Below are positions 1-7,823 of a stretch of DNA of 40,687 nucleotides, one piece after another. Source of the DNA: Chloroflexota bacterium (GTDB lineage: Bacteria; Chloroflexota; Dehalococcoidia; UBA2979). How positions within the stretch are numbered: position 1 is the first letter of the stretch; each line of letters opens with the position of its first letter. The notes under the pieces were generated by a model that saw nothing but the letters and a program-made list of their open reading frames with translations, had not been told where the DNA came from and did no database searches. The DNA lies in the NCBI GenBank assembly GCA_026713865.1, contig JAPONQ010000104.1, positions 1 to 40,687 of the forward strand, written 5' to 3'. A program made the translations under genes and the position numbers.

Positions 1-521
1 CTCGTGGATGACCGTCCCGCGGGTCGCCGCGTCGGCTTCTGTGAGCTCCTCCCCGATTTCGTGGAGATCGAGCCCGTAGCCGGCAAAGAACTGGAACGCG
101 CAGGTGCGGTAGCTCTCGACGCGGGTCGCGCTCCAGCGCACCTGCGGCGCGACCAGGCGCTCCGGCGCCGTGCCCGGCAGGGAGCCCTCGTGGCGGCCGG
201 CGCCCTCGAAGGAGCGCCGCCGCCGCTCGATCGGCGCCGCGGCGCGCCCGACCCGCCCGGCCGCGAGCCCCGCCGGGCCGCGGCGCCCGCCCCGCCGCCC
301 GCCCGGGCCGGGCGCGGCGCCCCGCCCGCCGCGACGGTTCCCTCCCCGGCACGCCCCCGTAGCGCCTGGTCGCGCCGCAGGTGCGCTGGATCGCGACCCG
401 CGTCGAGAGCTACCGCCCCTGCGCGTTCCAGTTCTTTGCCGGCTACGGGCTCGATCTCCACGAAATCGGGGAGGAGCTCACAGAAGCCGACGCGGCGACC
501 CGCGGGACGGTCATCCACGAG
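1..521. repeat. Fold-back inverted repeat at window start
   Basis: Positions 1-160 are the reverse complement of 362-521 with only two mismatches in 160 bases. The match continues inwards with falling identity: about 31 of 40 for 161-200 against 322-361, then poor near the centre at about 261. Read on the minus strand, 258 to 1 gives an open, AddB-like reading frame (with W-S-A-T-R and Y-R-T-C). The corresponding plus-strand copy has an in-frame TAG at 360-362 and W-I-A-T-R / Y-R-P-C. A palindrome inside a coding gene at a sequence end, with errors clustering at the tip, is what a chimeric fold-back read or misassembly produces. A real inverted duplication cannot be excluded. No independent gene is supported in 1-362. 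Confidence 0.9.
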
Positions 522-1220
522 ATCCTGGAGGACGTGCTCCGCCCGCTCGCCGAGGGCGGGCGCCCGCTCGTCCCCGAGACCGAGGAGGAGGCTCTCCAGC
601 GCCTGCGCCGGCGCGGGCGGGAGCTCTGGCGGGAGGCGCCGGCTCGCCACCACTTCGGGCGGGCCGCCCTCTGGCGCCTCGGCTGGGAGAACGCCGCCGA
701 CGGCCTCGAGCGGTTGATCCGGCGCGAGGCGAGGCGCAACCAGGCGCTCGGCACGGCCCGGATCGCCGGCCTCGAGGAGCCGATCGCGATCGCTCTGCCC
801 GGCATCGACCCCGAGCTTCTGCTCCGCGGCAACATCGACCGCGTCGACGCCGGTCCGGGCTTCGCACAGATCGTGGACTACAAGAGCGGGCGCGCCATCA
901 GCCGCCGGGCCGTCGAGCGCGGCGAACGGCTGCAGCTGCAGCTTTATGCGCTCGCCGCGCGCGAGCAGCTCGGGGCCGGACGCCTGATCGCGCGCTACGC
1001 CTACCTCGATCCCCGCGCCGAGGAGTGGGAGCTCGACAGCGCGAAGCCGGACGACGAGCGCCTGATCGAGGCGGCGGCCGCGCACGCGGCGGCGGTGCGC
1101 GCGCAGGTGTCCGCGGGCGACTTCCGCGTCAATCCGCAGGTCACGCCCTGCCCGAGCTACTGCGACTTCCGCCACATCTGCCGCGTCAACCAGTTCAGCC
1201 GGTGGAAGCGATGGAGCTGA
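363..1220 (+). CDS. addB: AddB-like nuclease subunit, 3' part (5' end missing)
   Basis: This is the C-terminal PD-(D/E)XK nuclease region of an AddB/RecB-like subunit of a helicase-nuclease that processes double-strand breaks. About 285 residues are visible; the full family protein is around 1000. Features seen: a Tyr-x2-Cys-x-Phe-x-Phe-Phe entry motif (Cys codon at 420), the G-T-V-I-H-E-I-L-E helix, an I-D-R-V-D acid, the catalytic I-V-D-Y-K-S-G (Asp codon 876, Lys codon 882), then Q-L-Q-L-Y. A C-x3-C-x5-C cluster follows (Cys codons 1149, 1161, 1179). With the Cys at 420 these four would ligate the [4Fe-4S] cluster known in AddB-type nucleases. The 5' part is lost in the fold-back, and a TAG at 360-362 closes the frame upstream. 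The gene overlaps the next by 10 nt, so the two are probably translated together. Confidence 0.8.
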   Translation, partial: RLVAPQVRWIATRVESYRPCAFQFFAGYGLDLHEIGEELTEADAATRGTVIHEILEDVLRPLAEGGRPLVPETEEEALQRLRRRGRELWREAPARHHFGRAALWRLGWENAADGLERLIRREARRNQALGTARIAGLEEPIAIALPGIDPELLLRGNIDRVDAGPGFAQIVDYKSGRAISRRAVERGERLQLQLYALAAREQLGAGRLIARYAYLDPRAEEWELDSAKPDDERLIEAAAAHAAAVRAQVSAGDFRVNPQVTPCPSYCDFRHICRVNQFSRWKRWS

Positions 1221-4200
1221 CCCTCGAGCAGCGGGCGATCGTCCGGGCGGAGGCCTCCGACCTCGCGGTCGCGGCCGGCGCCGGCAGCGGGAAGACCCGC
1301 GTCCTGGTCGAGCGCTACGTGGAGCTCCTGCGCGGCTGCTCGATCCCCGAGATCGCGGCGATCACCTTCACCGACGCGGCCGCCTCCGAGATGCGCGATC
1401 GGGTCCGGCGCGCGGTGATGTCGGACCCCGCGCTGGAGCGGCACCGCGAGTTGCTCGACGAGGCCGCGATCGGGACGGTGCACTCGCTGGGCCTGCGGCT
1501 CCTGCGCGAGCACCCGGTGGAGGCGGCGCTCGACCCCTCGGCCGCCGTCCTCAGCGACGACGAGGCGGAGCTCCTGCGCCGCACCGCCGCCGGCGAGGCG
1601 ATCGACGCCGCCGCCGAGGCGGGGGACGGGCGCACCGCCGCGCTGCTCGCAATCGGCGTCTACCCGGCCGGCCAGCAGCTCCCGCGCATGGTCGCCGAGC
1701 GCGACGCCGTGAGGGCGGCCTTTGAGCGGATGGGCGCCGACCCCGCCCGGTGGCCGGCGCGCGTGCAGGCCGCCCTCGACGAGCACTACGGGGCGAGCCA
1801 GCGCGAGCTGCGAAGGCGCAGCGAGGAGGTCGCGGCGCAGATCAGGCGCGACGCCAGCGCCGTGAGCGAGCGGCTCGCCGAGATCGTGCGCGAGGGGCTG
1901 GCGCCGCTCGCCGCGGCCTGCGAGGCCGCTTCCTGGCCCGAGTTCGTGGCCTTCCTGGACGAGGCGGCGTCTCACGTGACGCTCCAGGCCGGGCGAAGGA
2001 GCCCGCCCGATTCCGAGGTCAGGGAGGCGCTGCGCGAGCTGCGCGACGGGCTCTGTGCCGAGGCACGGCGGCTCCCCGCCTGGAACGAGCACGATGAGCC
2101 GGCGCTCGAGGTGCTCGCCGGACTGCGCGCCCTGTTCGAGGACGCCGTCCGGCGCTACGAGGCGGCGAAGGAGACGCAGGGCGCGCTCGACTACCTCGAT
2201 CTCGAGCTCGGCGCCGTGGCGCTGCTGCGCGATCACCCGGCCGTCGCCGCCGGCGTGCGCGCGGGCTTCCGCCACCTGATGGTCGACGAGGCGCAGGACA
2301 TCAACCCGCTGCAGGCGGAGCTCATCGGGCGCATCGCCGGCTCAGGGAGCGGCGGGCCGCGGCCGGCGCTCTTCCTCGTCGGCGACGCCCGGCAGTCCAT
2401 CTACCGCTTCCGCGGCGCCGACGTGGCGCGCTTCACCGAGCTGCAGGGGCTGGTCGCCTCGCGGCAGGGGCCGCTGCTGCCGCTCAGCCGCTCGTTCCGC
2501 AGCCACGACCAGCTGGTGAGCCGCATCGAGGAGCTCTTCGGCGAGATCTTCGCCGGAGCGACGCCCGCCGCGGGAGTGCGTGCGCCGATGACGGGCCGCC
2601 CCGCGCGCGCGCCTGGGAAGGGTCCCTACCTCACGCTGACGCCCGTCGGCGCGACCGCGCCCGGCGGCGGGAGGGCGACGGATCCCGGTCGGCGGCGCGT
2701 CGAGGCGGACCTGTTGGCGGCGGAGATCCGAGTGCTCCTCGACGAGGGGCGGCCGGTCTGGGACCGCGGCGAGGACCGCATGCGCCCGGCGCGCCCCGGG
2801 GACGTCGCGATCCTGCTCCGGCGCTTCGCCAACGTGCACGTCTTCCAGCAGGCCCTCGACACGCGAGGCGTGCCGGCCGCGACGCCGAGCGGGACCGGGT
2901 TCTTCACCAGGCAGGAAGTGCTCGACGCCGTCAACCTGCTGCGGTGGCTGGCCGAGCCCCAGGACGGCATCGCCCTCGCGGGCGTGCTGCGGTCGCCCTT
3001 CTTCGCCCTCGGCGACGACACGCTGCTGGCGCTCGCCGAGCGCCGTCTCCGTCCATCGGCGCTCGCCGATCCGCCGGCGGCGATCACCGGCGGGGAGCGC
3101 GAGCGCTGCGCGCATGCGGGGGAGGTGCTGGCCGAGCTGCGGCGGGCCGCTGCCTCGCTCCCGGCCGACGCGCTGCTCGAGCTGGCGTTCGAGCGCAGCT
3201 CCTTCGAGGCCTCATGGGCGCCGCTCGCCGGCGGCGAGCAGGTCCTCGCCAATACCCGCAAGCTGCTGCGCATCGTGCGCGCGCTCGCCGGGCATTCGCT
3301 CTCCGAGGTGGTCACCTACCTCGAGCAGCGCCGCGACGACCTCGACCCGCGAGAGGGGCCGGCCACGCTCGACCGCCCCGACGCGGTGCAGCTGATGACG
3401 GTGCACGGAGCGAAGGGACTCGAGTTCCCGATCGTCTTCCTGCCGGAGGCACACCTCGCACCGTTCCGCACATGGGAGGCGGTCCGCTGGTCGCGGGAGC
3501 TCGGCATCTCCGTCACGCTGGAGCGCGGCGAGCACGACAAGACGCGGCGGAGGCCCGGCTTCTACGCGCACCTCGCGCGATGGGACGAGGGTGCGGACGA
3601 GGAGGAGCACGAGCGCCTCTTCTATGTCGCGGCGACGCGCGCCGGCGACTACCTCCACCTCTCGGGCGACGGGTCGGGGAGGGGCGGCTGGCTTCACCGG
3701 TCGCAAGAGGCGTTCGCCGCCTCCGCCCGGCCCGGGATCGAGCTGCGCGAGCCGGTCCCGCCCGACCTCGGCGCGATCGCGAGGCGCCAGGCGCCCCCCG
3801 CCGTCAGCCCTCCAGCCGCCTCCGCCGAGGAGGACTACGTGCCGCCGCTGCTGGCCAGGCCGCCGGTGATCCCGCTGCGGGCGAGCACGCCCGTCACCGC
3901 GCTGCGCCCGCCCCCGGACGAGCCTCCCCGGCGCCGGGTTGGCGACGGGCTGGCAGCCCTGCGCGGGCTGCTCGTGCACCGCGCGCTCGAGCTCTCCGGC
4001 GGCGAGCCCGGCTCCCTCGGCGACGCCGCCCTGGCCGGTCTCGCCCGCGAGCAGAGCGGGCGTCCGCTCGACGACGAGACGGCGCGGAGGCTGGCCGGCG
4101 AGGTGCGCGAGATGCTCGACCGCTTCGCCCGCTCGCCGGTTGCCGCCGCGCTGGGGGCACCCGGCGTCGAGCGCTGGTTCGAGCTGCCCTTCGCCTGGGA

Positions 4201-4534
4201 CTGGGACGGCATCCCGGTCCACGGCAGCATCGACCTCGTCTACCGTGGCGCCGACGGCTGGCACGTGATCGACTTCAAGAGCGATCGACTGGACGGGATG
4301 CCGGCGGCGCAGGCGGCGGGCCGCTACGCGGTGCAGCTCGGGCTCTACCAGCGCGCCGTCGAGGCCGCGGTGGGAGAAGAGGTGAGCGCCGGCCTGCTCT
4401 TCCTGCGCAGCGGCGAGCTCGCGCGGCTGGAGCCGGCAGAGGTGGAGTCGGCGCTCGCCGAGGCGCGCGAGCGCGTCGACGCCGGTGCGCCGCTCGAGCC
4501 GGCGGACGCCGGTGACGTCGACGAGCCGGAGTAG
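1211..4534 (+). CDS. addA: AddA-like UvrD/RecB-family helicase-nuclease
   Basis: 1107 aa, superfamily 1A helicase fused to a C-terminal nuclease, the usual partner of an AddB-like protein in recombinational repair of DNA ends. Helicase motifs in order: Walker A A-G-A-G-S-G-K-T (Lys28), motif Ia T-F-T-D-A-A-A-S-E-M, Walker B D-E-A-Q-D near 359-363, motif III G-D-A-R-Q-S-I-Y-R-F-R, motif IV S-R-S-F-R-S, motif V T-V-H-G-A-K-G-L-E-F and motif VI L-F-Y-V-A-A-T-R-A. The nuclease has L-V-H-R-A-L-E near 920 and V-I-D-F-K-S-D near 1020, followed by Q-L-G-L-Y. The ATG at 1211 is chosen because the conserved N-terminal Q-R-A-I-V segment follows directly and it overlaps the upstream stop. Reading the frame further upstream gives only low-complexity Arg/Pro sequence. 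AddA, RecB or a UvrD paralogue are alternatives; context favours AddA. Confidence 0.88.
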   Translation: MELTLEQRAIVRAEASDLAVAAGAGSGKTRVLVERYVELLRGCSIPEIAAITFTDAAASEMRDRVRRAVMSDPALERHRELLDEAAIGTVHSLGLRLLREHPVEAALDPSAAVLSDDEAELLRRTAAGEAIDAAAEAGDGRTAALLAIGVYPAGQQLPRMVAERDAVRAAFERMGADPARWPARVQAALDEHYGASQRELRRRSEEVAAQIRRDASAVSERLAEIVREGLAPLAAACEAASWPEFVAFLDEAASHVTLQAGRRSPPDSEVREALRELRDGLCAEARRLPAWNEHDEPALEVLAGLRALFEDAVRRYEAAKETQGALDYLDLELGAVALLRDHPAVAAGVRAGFRHLMVDEAQDINPLQAELIGRIAGSGSGGPRPALFLVGDARQSIYRFRGADVARFTELQGLVASRQGPLLPLSRSFRSHDQLVSRIEELFGEIFAGATPAAGVRAPMTGRPARAPGKGPYLTLTPVGATAPGGGRATDPGRRRVEADLLAAEIRVLLDEGRPVWDRGEDRMRPARPGDVAILLRRFANVHVFQQALDTRGVPAATPSGTGFFTRQEVLDAVNLLRWLAEPQDGIALAGVLRSPFFALGDDTLLALAERRLRPSALADPPAAITGGERERCAHAGEVLAELRRAAASLPADALLELAFERSSFEASWAPLAGGEQVLANTRKLLRIVRALAGHSLSEVVTYLEQRRDDLDPREGPATLDRPDAVQLMTVHGAKGLEFPIVFLPEAHLAPFRTWEAVRWSRELGISVTLERGEHDKTRRRPGFYAHLARWDEGADEEEHERLFYVAATRAGDYLHLSGDGSGRGGWLHRSQEAFAASARPGIELREPVPPDLGAIARRQAPPAVSPPAASAEEDYVPPLLARPPVIPLRASTPVTALRPPPDEPPRRRVGDGLAALRGLLVHRALELSGGEPGSLGDAALAGLAREQSGRPLDDETARRLAGEVREMLDRFARSPVAAALGAPGVERWFELPFAWDWDGIPVHGSIDLVYRGADGWHVIDFKSDRLDGMPAAQAAGRYAVQLGLYQRAVEAAVGEEVSAGLLFLRSGELARLEPAEVESALAEARERVDAGAPLEPADAGDVDEPE

Positions 4535-4635
4535 CCGCGGCGGCGCCGGGCGGCGGAACTCATCGGACGGCGGCGGCGAGCGGGCGCAGGCGGCGAGGGA
4601 TACGGCCGCGCATGTACCGGCCGGGCCGCGTTCCG

Positions 4636-4641
4636 TATGAT
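4636..4641 (+). promoter_or_regulatory. Candidate -10 box (TATGAT)
   Basis: TATGAT followed by GCGCC lies 26 nt before the start of the solute-binding protein gene. No convincing -35 is visible at 16-18 nt. The same TANRAT-GCGC pattern recurs before several other genes in the window. Confidence 0.35.
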
Positions 4642-4667
4642 GCGCCGGCAGCCGGGAGGAACAGAAC

Positions 4668-6212
4668 ATGGCGAGTGGTCCGTCTCCGAAGAATCTCGTG
4701 TGGCCGGTGGGAAGCAGCGCGATGCGCGGCGGGTGGGACCCCGACCAGCCGCACCTGGCCGGCTCCCCGCAGCCGGGCCCCTACCACACGATCCACATCC
4801 CCTACGACCCGCTGACCACGCCCAAGATCGCCTTCGACCCCGACGGGACCCGCTACCCCGTGGCGAGCGAGCTCCAGGGGCGCCTGGCGGAGAGCTGGGA
4901 GTCCGCCGACGGCGACGCCACGTGGACCGTCCGCGTGCGGCAGGGCGTGAGGAGCCACGCCGGCAACGAGCTGACCGCCGAGGACGTCGTGTGGATGGTC
5001 CAGCGCGTCTTCGCGCTGCGGGGCGTCGGGCTCTGGCGCTTGCGGCGCCTCGCGGCGATCAACGCCGCCGAGGACGTGGAGGCCGTGGACCGCTACACGG
5101 TGCGCTTCCGCCTGCGCGGCGCCAACCCGCAGTTCCCGCAATACCTGCTCTTCGCCTCGGGCAACGTCGTCGACTCGACGGAGGCCCGGCGGCACGCGAC
5201 CGACGAGGATCCGTGGGCGACGGCGTGGCTCTCGCGCAACGCCTGCGGCTTCGGGCAGTTCTCGGTGGTGGGGCAGAACGACGAGGCGATCGAGTTCTCG
5301 GCCCGCGACGAGCACTGGATGGGTCGCCCCGGCGTCGACTCGATCGTGCAGGTCGGGGTCGACGGGCGCGAGCAGGGGCTGCGCATGCTCGACTCGGGCG
5401 AGGCGAACATGGCGCTCGGCCTCTATCCCGAGGAGCTGGCGCGCTTCGAGCGCCGCCCGGAGTTCATCACCAGGAAGGTGCGGGCCAATCACTCGACGCT
5501 CGAGTTCAACTGGCTCGAGGCGCCCTTCGACGACCAGAGGGTGCGGCAGGCGGTCTGCTACGCCCTCCCGTACGAGCGCATCCTGGAGCAGGTGTACGGG
5601 GGACACGCGCGGCGCAGCCACAGCCCGATCTGCTCCACCTCGGAGTTCCACACCGCGGAGTACGACTCCTACGGCTACGACCTGGAGCGCGCCCGCTCCC
5701 TGATGAAGGAGAGTGCGCACGCGGACGGCTTCGAGACCGAGCTCTGGATCAAGCCCTCCTACGAGTCGCTTCGCCTGGCCGAGATCACGCAGCGGGCCCT
5801 GCTACCGCTCGGGATCTCGGTCGACGTCCGTCTCGACACGCAGCTCCCCTTCGGCACCAAGGTCCCGATGTGGTTCAAGGAGGAGTGCGGTCACGCCCTC
5901 TACGAGCCGATGTACGACCTGGCGCACGACTACGATCCTCCGATGGGGATGTGGGGCGGGAAGAACAACTTCGACCGCGCCTGGACCACGCGCATCCGCG
6001 CCGTCCACGCGGCGGACTCGGCCGACCAGCCCGGGCTCTACCGCGATCTTCAGCGCGACCTCCTCGACTTCGCCCCCTGCGCGCACGTCGCGGAGATCGA
6101 CACCGGCTGGGTCTTCCGCGCCGACGTCGACCCGTGGGCGCTCGATCCCGCCTTCCTCGGCGCCACGACCACCGTGTGGTCGGCGCACCGCCAGATCATG
6201 GGATGGTGGTAG
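4668..6212 (+). CDS. Family 5 (oligopeptide/nickel type) ABC solute-binding protein without signal peptide
   Basis: 514 aa, close to the usual length of SBP family 5 proteins (DppA/OppA/NikA type). It has the typical early segment of an unfolded-load description (A-E-S-W-E, W-T-V-R-V-R-Q-G-V), a T-A-E-D-V-V-W-M motif near residue 105, V-D-R-Y-T-V-R-F-R-L, and the D-D-Q-R-V-R-Q-A-V-C-Y-A block near 290. The start is fixed by GGGAGGA at 4654-4660, 7 nt before ATG. The N-terminus is hydrophilic and Pro/Gly-rich, with no hydrophobic signal core or lipobox Cys, and no permease or ATPase genes lie beside it. Either export uses a missed upstream start or another route, or this homologue works in the cytoplasm. 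Ligand unknown. Confidence 0.8.
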   Translation: MASGPSPKNLVWPVGSSAMRGGWDPDQPHLAGSPQPGPYHTIHIPYDPLTTPKIAFDPDGTRYPVASELQGRLAESWESADGDATWTVRVRQGVRSHAGNELTAEDVVWMVQRVFALRGVGLWRLRRLAAINAAEDVEAVDRYTVRFRLRGANPQFPQYLLFASGNVVDSTEARRHATDEDPWATAWLSRNACGFGQFSVVGQNDEAIEFSARDEHWMGRPGVDSIVQVGVDGREQGLRMLDSGEANMALGLYPEELARFERRPEFITRKVRANHSTLEFNWLEAPFDDQRVRQAVCYALPYERILEQVYGGHARRSHSPICSTSEFHTAEYDSYGYDLERARSLMKESAHADGFETELWIKPSYESLRLAEITQRALLPLGISVDVRLDTQLPFGTKVPMWFKEECGHALYEPMYDLAHDYDPPMGMWGGKNNFDRAWTTRIRAVHAADSADQPGLYRDLQRDLLDFAPCAHVAEIDTGWVFRADVDPWALDPAFLGATTTVWSAHRQIMGWW

Positions 6213-6241
6213 CCCGGCAGGACTGAAGTCCCGCGTCTCGG

Positions 6242-6275
6242 GAGAGGGCGCACACCCACGGGCGTGCGCCCTCTC
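6242..6275. terminator. Perfect 12-bp hairpin between convergent genes
   Basis: GAGAGGGCGCAC at 6242-6253 pairs perfectly with GTGCGCCCTCTC at 6264-6275 around a 10-nt loop. It sits between the ends of two convergent genes (6212 and 6370) and can serve both strands. There is no T-tract, which is common in GC-rich genomes. Confidence 0.7.
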
Positions 6276-6369
6276 TGCGCGCGGCCCGGATCGCCGCAGC
6301 AGCTCAGGCGAAGCGATCGCGGCAGAGGACACCACGGAGGAACGGGAACGCCGGGGCGGGGAGCGACGT

Positions 6370-7323
6370 CTAGCGCGCCACCTGCTCCGCGGCGAGCGCG
6401 ATCGCGCCGAAGGCGCGCTCGAGCGAGCCCTGGCGATCGTCGCGATCGATGACCGGGTGGGCGAGCACCTCGCCCATGCCCGCGTCGAGCAGCCCGACGA
6501 GGCCGGCTGCGACCTCCTCGGCGCTCCCCGAGATCGCGAGATCGTCGAGCAGGGGGTCGGAGTAGCTGTCGGCGATGGGGAAGCCGGCCGTCTCGAACAT
6601 GCCGCGGTAGTTCGCGCTCTGCGCGTAGTAGCCGAGCGATCCGCGCACCGCGGCTCGCACCTTCTCCCGATCCGCCTCGACCATCACCGGCACGTGCGCC
6701 ACCAGCGGCGGAGCCTCCCGGCCGGCGGCCCGCGCGCCGCGCTCGAGCGCCGGGAGCGCCTGCTCCACCAGGTAGGCCCGCGGGCACATCCACGAGATCG
6801 CGCCGTCGGAGAGCTCGCCGCAGAGCTCAAACGACTTCGGGCGCAGCGCCGATGCCATCACCGGCGCCTCCACCGGCCCGCGCAGCCGCGCGCGCGCCAC
6901 CACGTGCTCGCCCTCGAAGTCGACCTCGCCCTCGTCGAAGAGCGTGCGGATCACCGTCAGGTACTCGCGCAGCTGCGTGAGCGGCTTGCGCCACGTCACG
7001 CCGTAGGACGACTCCATTGCCGGCTGGTGCGCCGGCCCGATGCCGAGGCGGAAGCGCCCCGGCGCGAGCGACTCCAGCGCCAGCGCCTGCTGCGCGATGA
7101 CGAGCGGATGGCGGGGCCAGGTCTGGATGATGCAGGTGCCCATGAGCACCGACTCGGTCTGCACGGCGGCCGCCGCGAAGGCCGCGATCGGATCCTGGCC
7201 GCCGGCCATCCCGATCGTGCCCCACGCCGCGGGGATCCCGGCGCGCTCCGCCTCGACGATCTGCTCGACCGCCACGCGCGCGCTGCCGGCCGCGATGTTG
7301 ACGCCGACGATCCCGTCCGCCAT
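6370..7323 (-). CDS. LLM-class flavin/F420-dependent oxidoreductase
   Basis: 317 aa, luciferase-like monooxygenase fold (TIM barrel), the family of F420- or FMN-dependent oxidoreductases. Family features: an N-terminal G-V-N-I-A strand, E-R-A-G-I-P-A-A-W near 27, the G-T-C-I-I-Q-T-W-P-R-H-P block near 61-72 with A-Q-Q-A-L-A-L-E-S-L, then G-R-F-R-L-G-I-G-P near 90, and a C-terminal G-S-A-E-E-V-A-A-G. Length and motifs match F420-dependent LLM proteins common in actinobacteria and related soil lineages; which cofactor is used cannot be read from the sequence. The ATG at 7323 is preceded 7 nt upstream by TACGGT and has no Shine-Dalgarno, suggesting a leaderless transcript. Transcribed away from the next gene. 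Confidence 0.85.
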   Translation of the reverse strand: MADGIVGVNIAAGSARVAVEQIVEAERAGIPAAWGTIGMAGGQDPIAAFAAAAVQTESVLMGTCIIQTWPRHPLVIAQQALALESLAPGRFRLGIGPAHQPAMESSYGVTWRKPLTQLREYLTVIRTLFDEGEVDFEGEHVVARARLRGPVEAPVMASALRPKSFELCGELSDGAISWMCPRAYLVEQALPALERGARAAGREAPPLVAHVPVMVEADREKVRAAVRGSLGYYAQSANYRGMFETAGFPIADSYSDPLLDDLAISGSAEEVAAGLVGLLDAGMGEVLAHPVIDRDDRQGSLERAFGAIALAAEQVAR

Positions 7324-7330
7324 GGGCCGT

Positions 7331-7336
7331 ACCGTA
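7331..7336 (-). promoter_or_regulatory. Candidate leaderless -10 box (TACGGT)
   Basis: On the minus strand TACGGT ends 7 nt before the ATG of the LLM oxidoreductase, the spacing expected if transcription starts at or next to the start codon. No Shine-Dalgarno lies between. Confidence 0.35.
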
Positions 7337-7409
7337 GCACGGAGCCGCTCTGTGGGGGCGCCGCCCCCGCCCCCTCGCGGGCGCGCCGCGCGGCACCGAT
7401 CTCCTGCCG

Positions 7410-7415
7410 TATGCT
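7410..7415 (+). promoter_or_regulatory. Candidate leaderless -10 box (TATGCT)
   Basis: TATGCT ends 8 nt before the ATG at 7424, with no Shine-Dalgarno between, mirroring the arrangement of the divergent LLM gene. Confidence 0.3.
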
Positions 7416-7423
7416 CGCCCGCG

Positions 7424-7741
7424 ATGGAGGAATCGCCGGCCCCGGTCCTGCTGCTCACCGCCTGGCACCTGCCCAGCATGCGCTCGGCCGCGCGCGCCTT
7501 CTGGCTCGCGCGCCGCCTCGATCGCCTCGGGCGCGAGGCTCCGGGCTGCGTGGGGATGCACCGCTGGGTCTCCCGGCGCTCGGTCCTGCTCACGAGCTGG
7601 TGGCGCTCGCGCGAGGCCGCCGAGAGCTGGTTTCGCTCACCGCCCGTGCGCGAGCTCGACGACCGGCTGCGCTCGCTGCCGGGCGCGGAGGCGCGCGTCG
7701 AGCTGCGAGAGGACGGGCGGGCGCGTCCCACCGGCGGGTGA
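7424..7741 (+). CDS. Small protein resembling antibiotic-biosynthesis-monooxygenase-like (ferredoxin-fold) proteins
   Basis: 105 aa. The pattern is that of a single alpha+beta barrel domain of the ABM/DUF3291 kind: a hydrophobic strand V-L-L-L-T-A-W-H-L near 8-16, an amphipathic helix rich in Arg/Ala, then C-V-G-M-H-R-W-V-S-R-R-S-V-L-L-T-S-W-W and the 'S-R-E-A-A-E-S-W-F-R-S' helix that in such proteins follows the second strand. Such domains bind small aromatic or flavin-type ligands or have degradative monooxygenase activity; no function can be assigned here. The ATG at 7424 gives a protein starting just before the first strand. It is divergent from the LLM gene and lies 82 nt before the CMD gene. 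Confidence 0.6.
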   Translation: MEESPAPVLLLTAWHLPSMRSAARAFWLARRLDRLGREAPGCVGMHRWVSRRSVLLTSWWRSREAAESWFRSPPVRELDDRLRSLPGAEARVELREDGRARPTGG

Positions 7742-7775
7742 GCAGCCGGGGCGGCGGCCGGCTCGACCGGCCGCG

Positions 7776-7781
7776 TAGAAT
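7776..7781 (+). promoter_or_regulatory. Candidate -10 box (TAGAAT)
   Basis: TAGAAT followed by GCGCC, 42 nt before the CMD gene start at 7824. Same TANRAT-GCGC pattern as before other genes; -35 not recognisable. Confidence 0.35.
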
Positions 7782-7823
7782 GCGCCCCGCCTGAGGTCGC
7801 CGCCGCCCGGGAGGAGGAACGAG

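Noticed and set aside
170-1210. Long N-terminal extension of the AddA frame up to 170
   Set aside because: The extension is Arg/Pro/Ala-rich, runs over AddB in another frame and through the fold-back repeat. ATG 1211 gives the family start.
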